Assembly: GCF_015351405.1 (NCBI RefSeq)
Contig: NZ_JADKMY010000001.1
Coordinates: forward strand, 806,001-870,000
Direction: 5' to 3'
Origin: Corynebacterium suicordis DSM 45110
GTDB lineage: Bacteria > Actinomycetota > Actinomycetes > Mycobacteriales > Mycobacteriaceae
DNA length: 64,000 bases
Shown: positions 1 through 8,282 of the stretch, piece after piece
Layout of the letters: the number at the start of each line of letters is the position of its first letter
Position numbering within the stretch: the stretch's first letter is position 1
Translations under genes and position numbers: made by a program
Notes under the pieces: generated by a model
The model's input: the letters and a program-made list of their open reading frames with translations, nothing else
Database searches by the model: none
What the model was told of the DNA's origin: nothing

Positions 1-288
1 GTCCTCGTGGCTCAGCGTCACGAACAGGCGCCCGGAGCCCTCGGTCGTCTCGTGCGCGGCGAAGAGATGGCGGGCGTGCTCGATGTCCTCGATGTCCACG
101 AGGCCATCGTGCTGGCGGCGGAAGACCTGCCGGTGGCCGTTAATGTCGACGGCCAGGCGGTCGCCGGACTCCTGCTGGACGCGATCGGCGTAGTTCTCCC
201 ACATGGTCATGAAGTGGGTCGACTCGATGTCCCGCGGGGCGGGGCCGGCAAGGATGCGCTCCTTGGTCTTCTCCGGATGGTTGCTCAT
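1..288 (-). CDS. Partial hypothetical protein running off the left edge
   Basis: The first 96 codons of a gene that continues beyond base 1 are open on the minus strand. The ATG at 288 is preceded by a strong AGGAGG ribosome binding site (292–297), which fixes the start. The protein starts MSNHPEKTKERILAG and is rich in charged residues and histidine, with no signal peptide or membrane segment. I do not recognise the family. It lies 70 bases downstream of the truncated serine recombinase on the same strand and shares its high GC, so it may belong to the same mobile-element remnant (inference). Function unknown. Confidence 0.6.
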   Translation of the reverse strand, partial: MSNHPEKTKERILAGPAPRDIESTHFMTMWENYADRVQQESGDRLAVDINGHRQVFRRQHDGLVDIEDIEHARHLFAAHETTEGSGRLFVTLSHED

Positions 289-358
289 GGGTCCTCCTCG
301 CGGCTGCGGGCGCGCGCCCGGCCTCCGAGATGGCGGCGGTCAGTGCCAGCGCGGTTCG

Positions 359-1051
359 TTACGCGGCTCGCTTCTCATTGCGCTCCAGAGCGAGGGTTCG
401 GGTGTGGCGGGGGAGTGGTGGCACGCTGGGGATGTCGGGGCCGGTCTCGCCGGAGAGCGCCGCTGCGATCGCTCGTAGGGAGGCTCCGGCAGTGAATGCC
501 TGATAGATGGCCGCGACTGCCTGCGCCTCATGGGCGATGACCCCACCCTTGAGGGTGTAGCCAAGTAGGCGTACGCCTTTCAGCGGGCGCCCCTGCTCTG
601 CAAGCTGCCGTTGGGCACGACTTTGTCTTTCGCCATTGACCGCGATCTCGCTGCGTGGGATCGCTGAGAAGAGATCTGCGCTGAGGCGCCCCGCCGCGGC
701 GGTGCAGTCGATGTCGGAGCCCTTGACAAAGTTCAGGAGTATCTCGTGACGCTGCGCTGTCTCGATGACGCGCACCCCGTCCGCACGGTTTCGTTCCAGG
801 CGTGGCCATTCCTGTGCGACGACGACGTCCATCAACCCTCGCTCGATTTCGGCGAGCAGGCATTCGAAGGCGGGGCCCTTTGTGCCCGTGCCGGAGATGT
901 CGTTGTCCTCGTAGGCCCCTGCTGGAGTCCACCCTCTAGCCTTGATGAGCGCCTCGGCGTCCTCCCTGTGGCGGTCCACACCCAGGCGACGGTTCTCGCA
1001 ATCCTGAGAGATCCGTAGGTTGACGGCGGCTCGCCGAGGCTCAGTACTCAT
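359..1051 (-). CDS. Serine recombinase, C-terminally truncated
   Basis: Site-specific DNA recombinase of the large serine (resolvase/invertase) class, like those that integrate actinobacterial phages and mobile islands. The N-terminal resolvase domain is visible: NLRIS with the expected catalytic serine, then GVDRH, a PRLERN segment where the catalytic arginine helix lies, and a GRLSADLF / RSEI stretch leading into the recombinase domain. Such enzymes usually have 450 or more residues; this one stops after about 230, where the zinc-ribbon and coiled-coil DNA-binding parts should begin, so it is probably inactive. ATG at 1051 is chosen; an in-frame TTG lies at 1069. It sits at the edge of an AT-rich island whose insertion it may once have served (inference). 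Confidence 0.8.
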   Translation of the reverse strand: MSTEPRRAAVNLRISQDCENRRLGVDRHREDAEALIKARGWTPAGAYEDNDISGTGTKGPAFECLLAEIERGLMDVVVAQEWPRLERNRADGVRVIETAQRHEILLNFVKGSDIDCTAAAGRLSADLFSAIPRSEIAVNGERQSRAQRQLAEQGRPLKGVRLLGYTLKGGVIAHEAQAVAAIYQAFTAGASLRAIAAALSGETGPDIPSVPPLPRHTRTLALERNEKRAA

Positions 1052-1069
1052 GGAGTCAGGCCACGTCAA

Positions 1070-1652
1070 AGGTTATACGGCTACGGAACGTGGTGGAATT
1101 TAAGTTTAACGTCTAGGGGTTGTGTTCAAGCCTAAACCTCTATCTGTGAATTAAAGCTGTTCTTGGGTTGAGAAATTAGCTTAATACGAGGACGGACAGC
1201 AACTGATGAAGTGATTGTGGACAATATTCATGAGCTCCCTGATCTACAGAGTATTCAGGGGGCTTGCTGAATATGCAGAAAGTTGCTTCAGTTCCCGAAA
1301 ATTCTTTTAGGGCATTCTTACGTTGAGACGAGCCCGTTACTGAAAAAGTGTCAGTTTGTCTGCGGTTAGTTTACTCGATTATACAATAAGGCCTTAAATA
1401 CCGAGATTCTTACACCTGCATGCTCGCTGCTAGGTTCTCAAATGAAAGTCTGCGTTGTTGCAAGGTCTGAACCAGGGATCATAACGTCTGACGTAAAAAT
1501 CTATGGAGCTATACGGGTAAATTTTCTATCTGCTGAATCTATTAATGTAACGGGATTTGAGGATAATCACCCAGTGATAGACCTTGAAATTCACCAGGTA
1601 TTTCGACTCATCGCGATAGTTCTCCCACCGAACTAGCGGAGAACTAGCAGTG
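1070..1652. other. AT-rich stretch without a convincing gene
   Basis: This block is clearly AT-richer than the recombinase gene on its left. The only notable open frame, 1442–1636 on the plus strand (64 codons, ATG with a weak AGG upstream), has no recognisable domain and runs head-on into the operon ending at 1653. I see no tRNA, terminator with a T-run or obvious attachment-site duplication. It may be the decayed flank of the island. Confidence 0.5.
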
Positions 1653-2483
1653 TTAAAGTGCGACGTCAGACCGGTTATAAGAGTCGACTAGCTGCAAATC
1701 CGCGGTTCTTGCGATTCGCATGAGTACGGCGCGAGTAGAAGACTCGTCAAGAACCGCTTTTCGGATACCGTTTGGACTTGTCGACTCTACAATTACGGCA
1801 ACAATTTGTCCCGACTTCGGATCAGGATCCTTCGCTGCCATCCAAGCGAATTTGCGCGGTCGTAGAGGGATAGGGAGATCATCCCATTCGGTACCGAAAA
1901 TTGCGTTTCGCCATTCGCTCCAGGCTGGGTCTGCCACATCATCTTCAAGCCTATATCCGTCTGACTCATCCGCGTCGCATGAATCACGGCGAGCCAGATT
2001 ACGCGAAAAGAAGCTTGCGAAGTTCGATCGGCTGGAAATTGCTAACTTTTCAGGCAAGCTGTTACAAGAATCATTGTCACTTGCCGCAGCAACGAGTAAT
2101 TTTATCGAAAAATCATCGCTGTTGGAGTTGATCAGTTTTTTCCAAACTGAAACGCGCCACGCACCCTCGGTAAACAAACCTGATGCCAAGTCGTGAAGTT
2201 GGTTTTCTGGTTTTACTTCATCAAGCTGAGTTCGTAATGCAGCTACTTGCTTACCGAGTGCGCGTTGCTCATTGGTGCGTCGCTCTGACCAAAAAATACC
2301 CCAGACACCTAAAACCAAGGAAGTGAGGATCAATATTGCTCGCCAGATTTGTGGGATGCCGGGAATCCACTCTGCGGCTGGAATGAGAATCGCAGGGCAT
2401 GCTGTAAGAATCGTTGGAAGTAGTTCCACAATTCGACGTCGCGCTGGATTATCGCCCGTCTGATTAAGGTTAGTCTCAATCAT
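1653..2483 (-). CDS. Unrecognised two-helix membrane protein, partner of the GmrSD-like gene
   Basis: A 276-residue protein I cannot assign to a family. Residues about 19–37 and 46–66 form two hydrophobic helices, followed by a charged probable coiled coil (about 67–92). A soluble C-terminal half of about 180 residues ends in a compact alternating α/β-looking segment, loosely reminiscent of a GAF-type sensor (weak impression). The ATG at 2483 overlaps the stop of the upstream DUF262 gene as ATGATTGA, so translation is probably coupled; a longer in-frame start at 2516 would overlap the neighbour by 41 bases. Coupling to a DUF262/HNH nuclease suggests a membrane-anchored sensor or effector of a defence pair (inference). 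Confidence 0.7.
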   Translation of the reverse strand: MIETNLNQTGDNPARRRIVELLPTILTACPAILIPAAEWIPGIPQIWRAILILTSLVLGVWGIFWSERRTNEQRALGKQVAALRTQLDEVKPENQLHDLASGLFTEGAWRVSVWKKLINSNSDDFSIKLLVAAASDNDSCNSLPEKLAISSRSNFASFFSRNLARRDSCDADESDGYRLEDDVADPAWSEWRNAIFGTEWDDLPIPLRPRKFAWMAAKDPDPKSGQIVAVIVESTSPNGIRKAVLDESSTRAVLMRIARTADLQLVDSYNRSDVAL

Positions 2484-4590
2484 CTGCGTGCTCGAAATTC
2501 TCTTCGGAATCATCATCTATCCCGGAATTTGCGGCCTCAGTAAGTTCGGTCAGTTCCTTTTCGCTAAGAGGTTTTCCGAGAGCTCCGGCTGCTTGATCCT
2601 GAGCAGTGATTCCTGCGATCAAGTTTTCACCCAACCAATCGGGGATATTGCCTTCTGGATCTCGGATAAGTCGGGCGAGCGTGGGGTCAAGTTCCCGGAT
2701 AGCTTCTTTCACACCATTCTTATCTGCACCCAAGACCGATATGAGATCAACTTCCCGAACGAATCGGTTTACTGGGAGCGTTTGAAGAATAGTTTGCAGA
2801 CGCTCAACCACTGTCAACTGCGAATTTTCTTCGAGGGAAGAGTCTGACTTGCTCAATGGTTTTTCATTGAAGACTTGTAGTATGTACGTCGCGAGTTCTA
2901 CACTCCGCTTTGCAATTTCAGCGGGAGTAAAGTCAGGTAGATCAGCTAGCGCTCTATTTAACCGCAGAGCTGAGTCTTCGAAGTATTCGCGCTGTTTGGA
3001 TACGAATTCTCGATTTCCCATTGATTGATTGTTGTCTGTCAGTGTCAGATTTCCCAGTGTGTGTACCACTGATTCTGCATCTTCGATTGTCACATTTCTA
3101 TCGCTGAGATAGTTCTCCCATCCCACCGACAAGTTTTGAGGCATGATGTGTTCGACCTGTGTGTTACCAGTATTCGCAGTCTCGAACCCGTGCATTGAAT
3201 TCTCGGCGGTTTCGAGAAGGAACCGGACATACCGACGGGACGAAGCATAGATCGGATTTGATGCTACGTTATTGAGAACTTGATCATCAGTTGGCCAATA
3301 ATAACCCTGCCTGCTCAGAAGGCTGCGCAGCGTGTCATAAACTGAGTCATTCTTGTCCAACCCCTTGCTTAGCTCATTTGCAACTGGCGTTAGAAGACGA
3401 TTGAGCTGGTTAGTTGGAATCCCATTTAAGGTACGTTTAACCAGATAGCTAAGCAAGAGATGTAGTGCTGCGGCAGCATGATCCTTATCGACCCGTCCGT
3501 AAACAGCTTGCTTAAGGATCCATAATGCAATCGGCGTGGTGGGTTCAGACTTCCAACTGCTTAGCAACTGGAGAGAGTTCGCCAGGGCACCGGAAATTCC
3601 CGAGTATTCCGTGGCCAATGAAGGGTTGCGAATAATGAGGAATAGTTGATGATCGTCGTACATCTCTTGAAGCTGTATCGATGCGACTTCTGTTGGCTTC
3701 AGGCTGCTCTCACTCACAGTATTTCGGAAACGCCGCTCAAACGTAGCGAAGAGGTTTTCGCGCGATGTCTTGGGATCGTGCGCCACCTCCCGCGCCCAAA
3801 GAAATGTGACGAATTCACGATCAGGCTGCTTTGCCTTCGGCTTGACTAGTGCTTCCTCCATTGGGATCCACAATGAGCCGTGTTTTTCTTCCGCGACATC
3901 TTCGGGGAAATAATGCAGTATTTCGTTTCGAACGAGATCTGCGGGGGAAAGGGCAAGTCCTTTTGAATTTAGCGTGTTGAAAATACTATGCACCGAGTCG
4001 CCACCCTTGGTGTTAATTTCCACGACGAGCATGTGTAAGAGAAGAGTATTCTGGAGGTTTACGAGAGAGATATCTTCCTCTTCGATTGCTTTTTCGATTG
4101 CAGCTTTGAAGAAGTTGTACGCAATTCCAATGTCTCCAGTCGGGATACTTGAAATTACGGTTTTTGCGAATGCTTCGCGATCAAGCCTGGTTGGAACAAG
4201 ACGCTCCGGGTAGTCAGGGCTAAATGCATTTTGGAGATACTGCTCATTGATTTCTTTGGCATTCCAGTTGGGATCATGCTGACTTCTCACATCACGCAAC
4301 GCCGCAAGTAGGATCATGATTGTTGTAAGGCGTTGTTGCCCGTCCACGACTTGGTGGCGCATGAGCGTGGAGGCTGGGCCAAGCGCAGGATGCAGAACGA
4401 CGCTGCCAAGGAAGTGGCCATGTAATGAGTCTGGATCCTCTGGATGGACTACGTAGTATTCATTCAGTAGATCGTCCCAAAGTTGACTCCACTGCTCTTT
4501 TTTCCAGGTATATCTACGCTGAAACGTAGGAATCAGGAAGACCTTAGAACCTTGAAGTAGTTTAAGCACGCTGGTAGCTGTGGCTTTCAT
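2476..4590 (-). CDS. GmrSD-type DUF262/DUF1524 restriction-like protein
   Basis: A 704-residue protein with the domain order of GmrSD type IV modification-dependent restriction enzymes. The N-terminal DUF262 (ParB/sulfiredoxin-like NTPase) carries QRRYTW at 24–29 and DGQQR at 83–87. The C-terminal DUF1524 HNH nuclease shows HIMP at 481–484 and HTLGNLTL from about 510. These enzymes use NTP and cut modified phage DNA. After the nuclease comes an extra tail (about 590–704) with a faint resemblance to alkyltransferase-like DNA-binding domains, ending in an acidic stretch. The ATG at 4590 has an AAGGA site upstream. It is first in a two-gene operon with the membrane protein. Its AT-rich composition differs from the core genome, which points to horizontal acquisition. 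Confidence 0.88.
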   Translation of the reverse strand: MKATATSVLKLLQGSKVFLIPTFQRRYTWKKEQWSQLWDDLLNEYYVVHPEDPDSLHGHFLGSVVLHPALGPASTLMRHQVVDGQQRLTTIMILLAALRDVRSQHDPNWNAKEINEQYLQNAFSPDYPERLVPTRLDREAFAKTVISSIPTGDIGIAYNFFKAAIEKAIEEEDISLVNLQNTLLLHMLVVEINTKGGDSVHSIFNTLNSKGLALSPADLVRNEILHYFPEDVAEEKHGSLWIPMEEALVKPKAKQPDREFVTFLWAREVAHDPKTSRENLFATFERRFRNTVSESSLKPTEVASIQLQEMYDDHQLFLIIRNPSLATEYSGISGALANSLQLLSSWKSEPTTPIALWILKQAVYGRVDKDHAAAALHLLLSYLVKRTLNGIPTNQLNRLLTPVANELSKGLDKNDSVYDTLRSLLSRQGYYWPTDDQVLNNVASNPIYASSRRYVRFLLETAENSMHGFETANTGNTQVEHIMPQNLSVGWENYLSDRNVTIEDAESVVHTLGNLTLTDNNQSMGNREFVSKQREYFEDSALRLNRALADLPDFTPAEIAKRSVELATYILQVFNEKPLSKSDSSLEENSQLTVVERLQTILQTLPVNRFVREVDLISVLGADKNGVKEAIRELDPTLARLIRDPEGNIPDWLGENLIAGITAQDQAAGALGKPLSEKELTELTEAANSGIDDDSEENFEHADD

Positions 4591-5141
4591 TGATGTCCCA
4601 TCCTTAGGTTTAGTACTTTTTTGACTACTGTTTAATCTTCACCTACGTTAGCAGCATTAACTTGGGAGAACTGTCATATTTTCGCGATTTGAAATGTGTG
4701 CGGGTTTCTTTGAAGTTCTCGACGGGTTGTCGCCCTTGTCTGATGAGGCGGGGTCAACTTGTTATTCTTTTCGGAGTGTAGAGTTCTGCTTTCTGAGCCG
4801 ACACCTAATAAAGTCTTTCACTTTGTCTAAAACTTAGCTTTCAAACGATCCGGCATTGTGGATCAGACGATTGCGAAGCGCCCTCCGAAAAGCCCGGTAC
4901 GAAGACTGGGAAGGAAAAGCGGGATTCTTCCGCTCATGTCGTTACACGTGGGTATCTTTAGGCAGGACACCATTTCATGCCGTGCATTGGAACAAACTTT
5001 GATGTTGTCGATCGGGAGTTCTTGGACGAGGAGTTTTCCAGAAGCGACATCCTTTCGCGAAGTGTGGTCAAGACTTCGTATAGCCTTGGCTTAGCTCTTC
5101 AGACAGCGAACTTTTGGGGCTCAAACTTTCATGCGGGGGAT
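4591..5141. other. AT-rich right flank of the island, no supported gene
   Basis: This interval holds the presumed promoter of the restriction-like operon (minus strand, just above 4591, AT-rich with several near-TATAAT hexamers) and then noncoding-looking sequence up to the VOC gene. Short plus-strand frames near 4858–5094 and 4977–5324 overlap each other, and the second runs into the antisense of the VOC gene. Neither has a recognisable product. Base composition rises back to the chromosomal average near 5100, so the island boundary probably lies here. Confidence 0.45.
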
Positions 5142-5657
5142 CTAGGGCCGCCATCGCCGCAGCGATGTCTCGTCCGCGTACGGTTGCTCGTCCGGGTAGC
5201 TGAGCAGCTCCAACGTGCTGCCCCATGGGGTGTGGCAATAGACGAACCGATTGCGCGGCCCGGCTTCCGGCCCAGGCAGCGGTTGAGGTTCGGAAAGCAT
5301 GCGGCCGCCGGCGTCGATCACTGAACCAACCGCAGCATCCAGATCATCCGCATACAAAGCGATGTGCTGCCAGCCCAGATCGCAGGGCAGAGCAGGGTCA
5401 TGCTGGCGTGGCCCGGTGAACTCAAATAGCTCGACCCCAGGGCCGTTTGGCAAACGGAGCATTCTGATGGCCTGCTCCTGAGTGCCATGGGGGACTCCCA
5501 GTCGATCAGCGGTTTCCGCATCGCCCTTCGGCCCTTCGGATCGGGGCAGGGTGTCGTACAAGACTTGGGCGCGAAAGGCCTTTTGGAAGAAAACGGTGGC
5601 CTGTTCGAGGTCAGGGCCGGTTAGTCCGATGTGGTCGATGCCGCGGATGTTGCTCAT
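5142..5657 (-). CDS. VOC (glyoxalase/dioxygenase) superfamily protein
   Basis: A 171-residue vicinal-oxygen-chelate protein made of two paired βαβββ modules. It starts with the typical IDHIGLT strand (His9). Likely metal ligands are His9, Glu76 or Glu79 (VELFEF), His98 (WQHIALY) and Glu150 (STLELL), so a metal-dependent enzyme such as a lyase or isomerase is plausible. The substrate cannot be read from sequence. ATG at 5657. It is the first chromosomal-composition gene after the island and ends only nine bases before the DUF4230 gene begins reading the same way, so the order on the minus strand is DUF4230 gene then VOC gene, probably co-transcribed. Confidence 0.82.
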   Translation of the reverse strand: MSNIRGIDHIGLTGPDLEQATVFFQKAFRAQVLYDTLPRSEGPKGDAETADRLGVPHGTQEQAIRMLRLPNGPGVELFEFTGPRQHDPALPCDLGWQHIALYADDLDAAVGSVIDAGGRMLSEPQPLPGPEAGPRNRFVYCHTPWGSTLELLSYPDEQPYADETSLRRWRP

Positions 5658-5666
5658 GTTCGGACT

Positions 5667-6335
5667 CTACTTCACTTCGATCTTGTAATCCTCGAGGTTA
5701 CTGCCCTTGGCCAGGGCCTGTACTTGCTGGGTGAATAGCTCGCGGGAGCGGTTTTCCGCACGATCCAGCAAGCCACTGTCTACCGCCGTCTTCTCAGCCT
5801 TAGATTCCTCGGAGGAAAGGAATTCCGCCGTATCCTTCACCTCTAGCTGGTTGAGGGGATTGAAGGACTGATCGTACTGCTCAATGGAATTGGGATCGAT
5901 GCTGGACTCCAGAACCTCGGTGTCCGGGATATCTACGGTAATGGTGCGGGCGGAATCGTCCACATCCACGTCCACCTTGTTGATGTCGCGGATGCCGGCC
6001 TTCACTGTGCCGTCGTAGGTGATGAGGAAATTCTTCCCGGTCAGTGGCACGCCGATGCCTAGGATCTCGCTATTGTCCTCATTGAACTTCCCGATATTGG
6101 TGAAGTTGTATTCCTCCACGGACAGTTCAGCAATGGATTCAAAAGAGTTCTTAATGGTGTTTGAGGTGATGGTTCGTTCACCGGATTCGTAGAGAGAGGG
6201 CACGAGCTTGGGGAGCAGAAGTGCCACGACTGCCACGATCACGGCGATGGCCAAGAGTGCCAAGAGCAGCTTGTTGAGGAATCCCAGCCCTCGTTTCTTC
6301 TGTGGGTGGGCAGATGCATTAACTGGGTGGCTCAT
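5667..6335 (-). CDS. DUF4230 family membrane-anchored protein
   Basis: A 222-residue protein with a short cytoplasmic N-terminus (KKR cluster), one strong transmembrane helix (about 19–41) and an extracytoplasmic domain of the DUF4230 type. The family pattern of RTITSN followed by a βαβ segment with EEYNFTNIGKF is present. The function of DUF4230 proteins is not established. The ATG at 6335 is preceded by AGGAGAAAC in the right place. The VOC gene follows within nine bases. The 200-base gap upstream separates it from the divergently read PH-domain gene, so both probably have promoters there. Confidence 0.78.
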   Translation of the reverse strand: MSHPVNASAHPQKKRGLGFLNKLLLALLAIAVIVAVVALLLPKLVPSLYESGERTITSNTIKNSFESIAELSVEEYNFTNIGKFNEDNSEILGIGVPLTGKNFLITYDGTVKAGIRDINKVDVDVDDSARTITVDIPDTEVLESSIDPNSIEQYDQSFNPLNQLEVKDTAEFLSSEESKAEKTAVDSGLLDRAENRSRELFTQQVQALAKGSNLEDYKIEVK

Positions 6336-6538
6336 AGTTTCTCCTGGATGAAAGGTCGTGCGTGGTCTAGGGCAAACGTCAATTTGCGCATTGTGAGCAT
6401 ATTCTACTGCAGGTCAACCGGACGAAAACGGGCTCCGATGCAATGAGGGCAGCCCGGCGAGCAACGCGCACAGAATAAGAGAGAAATTAGGATTCAAAAC
6501 CTCCGCGGTAGCGAATTTTCTACCGTATTGTTCTCCTT

Positions 6539-6916
6539 ATGTCAGCTGAAATTGCAGAAATTACCGCGTGGACTTTCCATTCTGAGGTCCCCATTCCCCA
6601 GGACATCGGCCCGCTTTTAGTGCCCGGGGAAAACCCCATCGCAGCGTATAAAACGTTCCGTGATTCGGCCGTCTTTACCGACCGCCGCCTGATCGTTCGT
6701 GATGCACAGGGTCTGCGAGGAAAGAAAGTGGAACTCTATTCCGTTCCTTATTCCTCCATCAACATGTGGTCCTCGGAGAACGCGGGAACGTTCGACCTCA
6801 ACTCTGAGATCGAATTGTGGACCCGAGCTGGAAAGATCAAGATCAACCTAGGTCGCGACGTGGATGTGCGTCGTCTCGATAGCCTCATTGCGCACGTGCT
6901 TCTCGCTTCGCACTAA
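6539..6916 (+). CDS. Bacterial PH-domain protein
   Basis: A 125-residue soluble protein matching the bacterial pleckstrin-homology fold (bPH, YvbH/DUF1696 type). A VFTDRRLIV core strand is followed by KKVELYSVPYSSI and a late IELWTRAGKIKINLG strand pair. Such proteins are small β-barrels with a C-terminal helix that often form rings; their ligands are largely unknown. No Shine–Dalgarno sequence is seen before the ATG at 6539 and the leader is AT-rich, so a very short leader is possible. It is read away from the DUF4230 gene and is probably monocistronic. Confidence 0.8.
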   Translation: MSAEIAEITAWTFHSEVPIPQDIGPLLVPGENPIAAYKTFRDSAVFTDRRLIVRDAQGLRGKKVELYSVPYSSINMWSSENAGTFDLNSEIELWTRAGKIKINLGRDVDVRRLDSLIAHVLLASH

Positions 6917-6977
6917 GTAAACGGCGAAAGCTCAGTTGCAGGGATAAACCCCGTGGCGTGAAATGCGCCTTTCATAA

Positions 6978-6995
6978 ATAGACCGATCGGTCTAT
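6978..6995. promoter_or_regulatory. Perfect 18-base palindrome, probable TetR-family operator
   Basis: ATAGACCGATCGGTCTAT is an exact 18-base palindrome ending nine bases before the ATG of the DUF4395 gene. The core AGACCGATCGGTCT is the classic shape of TetR-family operators. A possible −10 element (CATAAA, 6973–6978) abuts it, so a bound repressor would cover the transcription start. No tetR gene is in the window. Confidence 0.7.
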
Positions 6996-7004
6996 GGTTG
7001 AATC

Positions 7005-7487
7005 ATGCCTTTTGGAGAATTCCCCGAACGAGTCAATGAGCACGCCGCCCGCACTACAGCGATGCTCGTCATCGCGCTGGCTGCGGCCACCATCGCGGCT
7101 GCCCTGACCGTGCAGGAACCCGTGGTCATCGTGTTGAACGTGCTGCTCGCGGTAGGTTTTGTCCTGCGTTTGTGGGCTGGTCCCAAGTATTCGCCGTTCG
7201 GTCAGCTTTCCGTGCGCTATCTGGCCAGCGCCGCCTTTGGTGAGCCGCGGATCGTTTCTGGTGCTCCCAAGCAGTTCGCCCAGGGCATCGGCCTGGTGTT
7301 TTCCGCAGTCGCCCTCTTGTTCACGGTTTCAGGTCTTTATTTGGCCACGACCATCACCCTTCTCCTGCTCATCGCCGCTGCATCAGCGGAAGCATTCCTC
7401 GGCTTCTGCGCGGGATGCTGGATCTACCGGCATGCCCAGCGAGCAGGGATTCTGCCTCCGGACGCTTGTGAGACCTGCGCGATCTAA
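7005..7487 (+). CDS. DUF4395 integral membrane protein
   Basis: A 160-residue membrane protein of the DUF4395 family. About four hydrophobic helices are visible (roughly 20–36, 40–58, 92–110 and 113–133), with the family GPKYSPFGQLS loop and a C-terminal FCAGCWIY segment carrying two cysteines three residues apart; a further Cys pair lies near the C-terminus. Members are often near thioredoxin or sulfur-related genes, but the role is unproven. There is no good ribosome site before the ATG at 7005. Instead a perfect TetR-type operator lies immediately upstream, so expression is probably inducible (inference). Confidence 0.8.
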   Translation: MPFGEFPERVNEHAARTTAMLVIALAAATIAAALTVQEPVVIVLNVLLAVGFVLRLWAGPKYSPFGQLSVRYLASAAFGEPRIVSGAPKQFAQGIGLVFSAVALLFTVSGLYLATTITLLLLIAAASAEAFLGFCAGCWIYRHAQRAGILPPDACETCAI

Positions 7488-7513
7488 CCACGCGGTATGA
7501 GAACTAGCGCGGT

Positions 7514-8245
7514 TTAGGAAAGCAGCGAGAGACCCGTTGCGAGGGCGAAACCGAGCACGGTGATCAGGCCGGCGGAATCGCCACTCTTCTCGCGGGCCTC
7601 AGGGATGAGCGAATCAACCAGCATCACCAGCAGAGCACCGGCCGCGAAACCGTCGATGGCTCCGCGAACGCTGCCGGAGGTGAGGTCCGCGACGGCGAAT
7701 CCAGCCACGGTGGAGAGCGCACACACTGCAGCTACCGCGACCCACAGGAAGAAGATCTTTTTCCTGCTGGCACCGGCCTCGTGCATATCGTTGGAGGAAC
7801 CAATGGCCTCCGGCAGGTTGGACACGTAGATGGCCACCATCAGCGCGGCGCTCACCCCGGTGCCGCTGGCCATGCCAATGCCGAGCACGGCCTGCTCCGG
7901 GATCCCGTCGAGAAAGGCACCAACGGCCAGGGAGGTGCCACCGCCGCGTCGTTTCCCTTGGTTGCTGGAGGCATCGGAGGATTTTTTACCGACGCCAGAT
8001 ACCGCGCGATCAGCAAAGAAGTACGTCAGCGCGCCGATAGCCAAGCCAATGCCCACGGGTACCGGGCCAGCGACGTGCACTCCCTCTTCTGCGAGCTCGA
8101 AGGAGATACTGGCCACTAAGGCTCCGCCACCGAAGGCGAGAACTGCGCCGACGAGCTTCGGTGGCCAGCGCTTTGCAAAGCCCAGGATCGCGCCAACAAT
8201 GAGGGATGAGGCGGCGATCGAGCCCCATAGTGCTGCAGTCAACAT
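7514..8245 (-). CDS. ZIP-family metal transporter
   Basis: A 243-residue membrane protein of the ZIP superfamily (divalent metal uptake or release at the plasma membrane). Predicted helices lie at about 5–24, 33–50, 60–78, 103–125, 130–150, 166–190, 196–215 and 225–242, with the usual loop between helices III and IV (GKKSS…GKRRGGG). The amphipathic helix IV carries DGIPE, the counterpart of the HN-x-PEG metal motif, and helix V carries NLPEA. The metal cannot be inferred. ATG at 8245. It is close to the SRPBCC gene (37 bases) on the same strand and converges with the DUF4395 gene. Confidence 0.82.
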   Translation of the reverse strand: MLTAALWGSIAASSLIVGAILGFAKRWPPKLVGAVLAFGGGALVASISFELAEEGVHVAGPVPVGIGLAIGALTYFFADRAVSGVGKKSSDASSNQGKRRGGGTSLAVGAFLDGIPEQAVLGIGMASGTGVSAALMVAIYVSNLPEAIGSSNDMHEAGASRKKIFFLWVAVAAVCALSTVAGFAVADLTSGSVRGAIDGFAAGALLVMLVDSLIPEAREKSGDSAGLITVLGFALATGLSLLS

Positions 8246-8282
8246 GAGAAATATTCTTACAGATTGCTCGGGTTGAGTGGGT

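Noticed and set aside
1442-1636. Small 64-codon plus-strand frame in the AT-rich flank
   Set aside because: Weak ribosome site, no domain and head-on to the operon end; cannot be supported as a gene.
4858-5324. Two overlapping short plus-strand frames right of the restriction-like gene
   Set aside because: They overlap each other, and the longer one enters the antisense of the VOC gene; no ribosome site.
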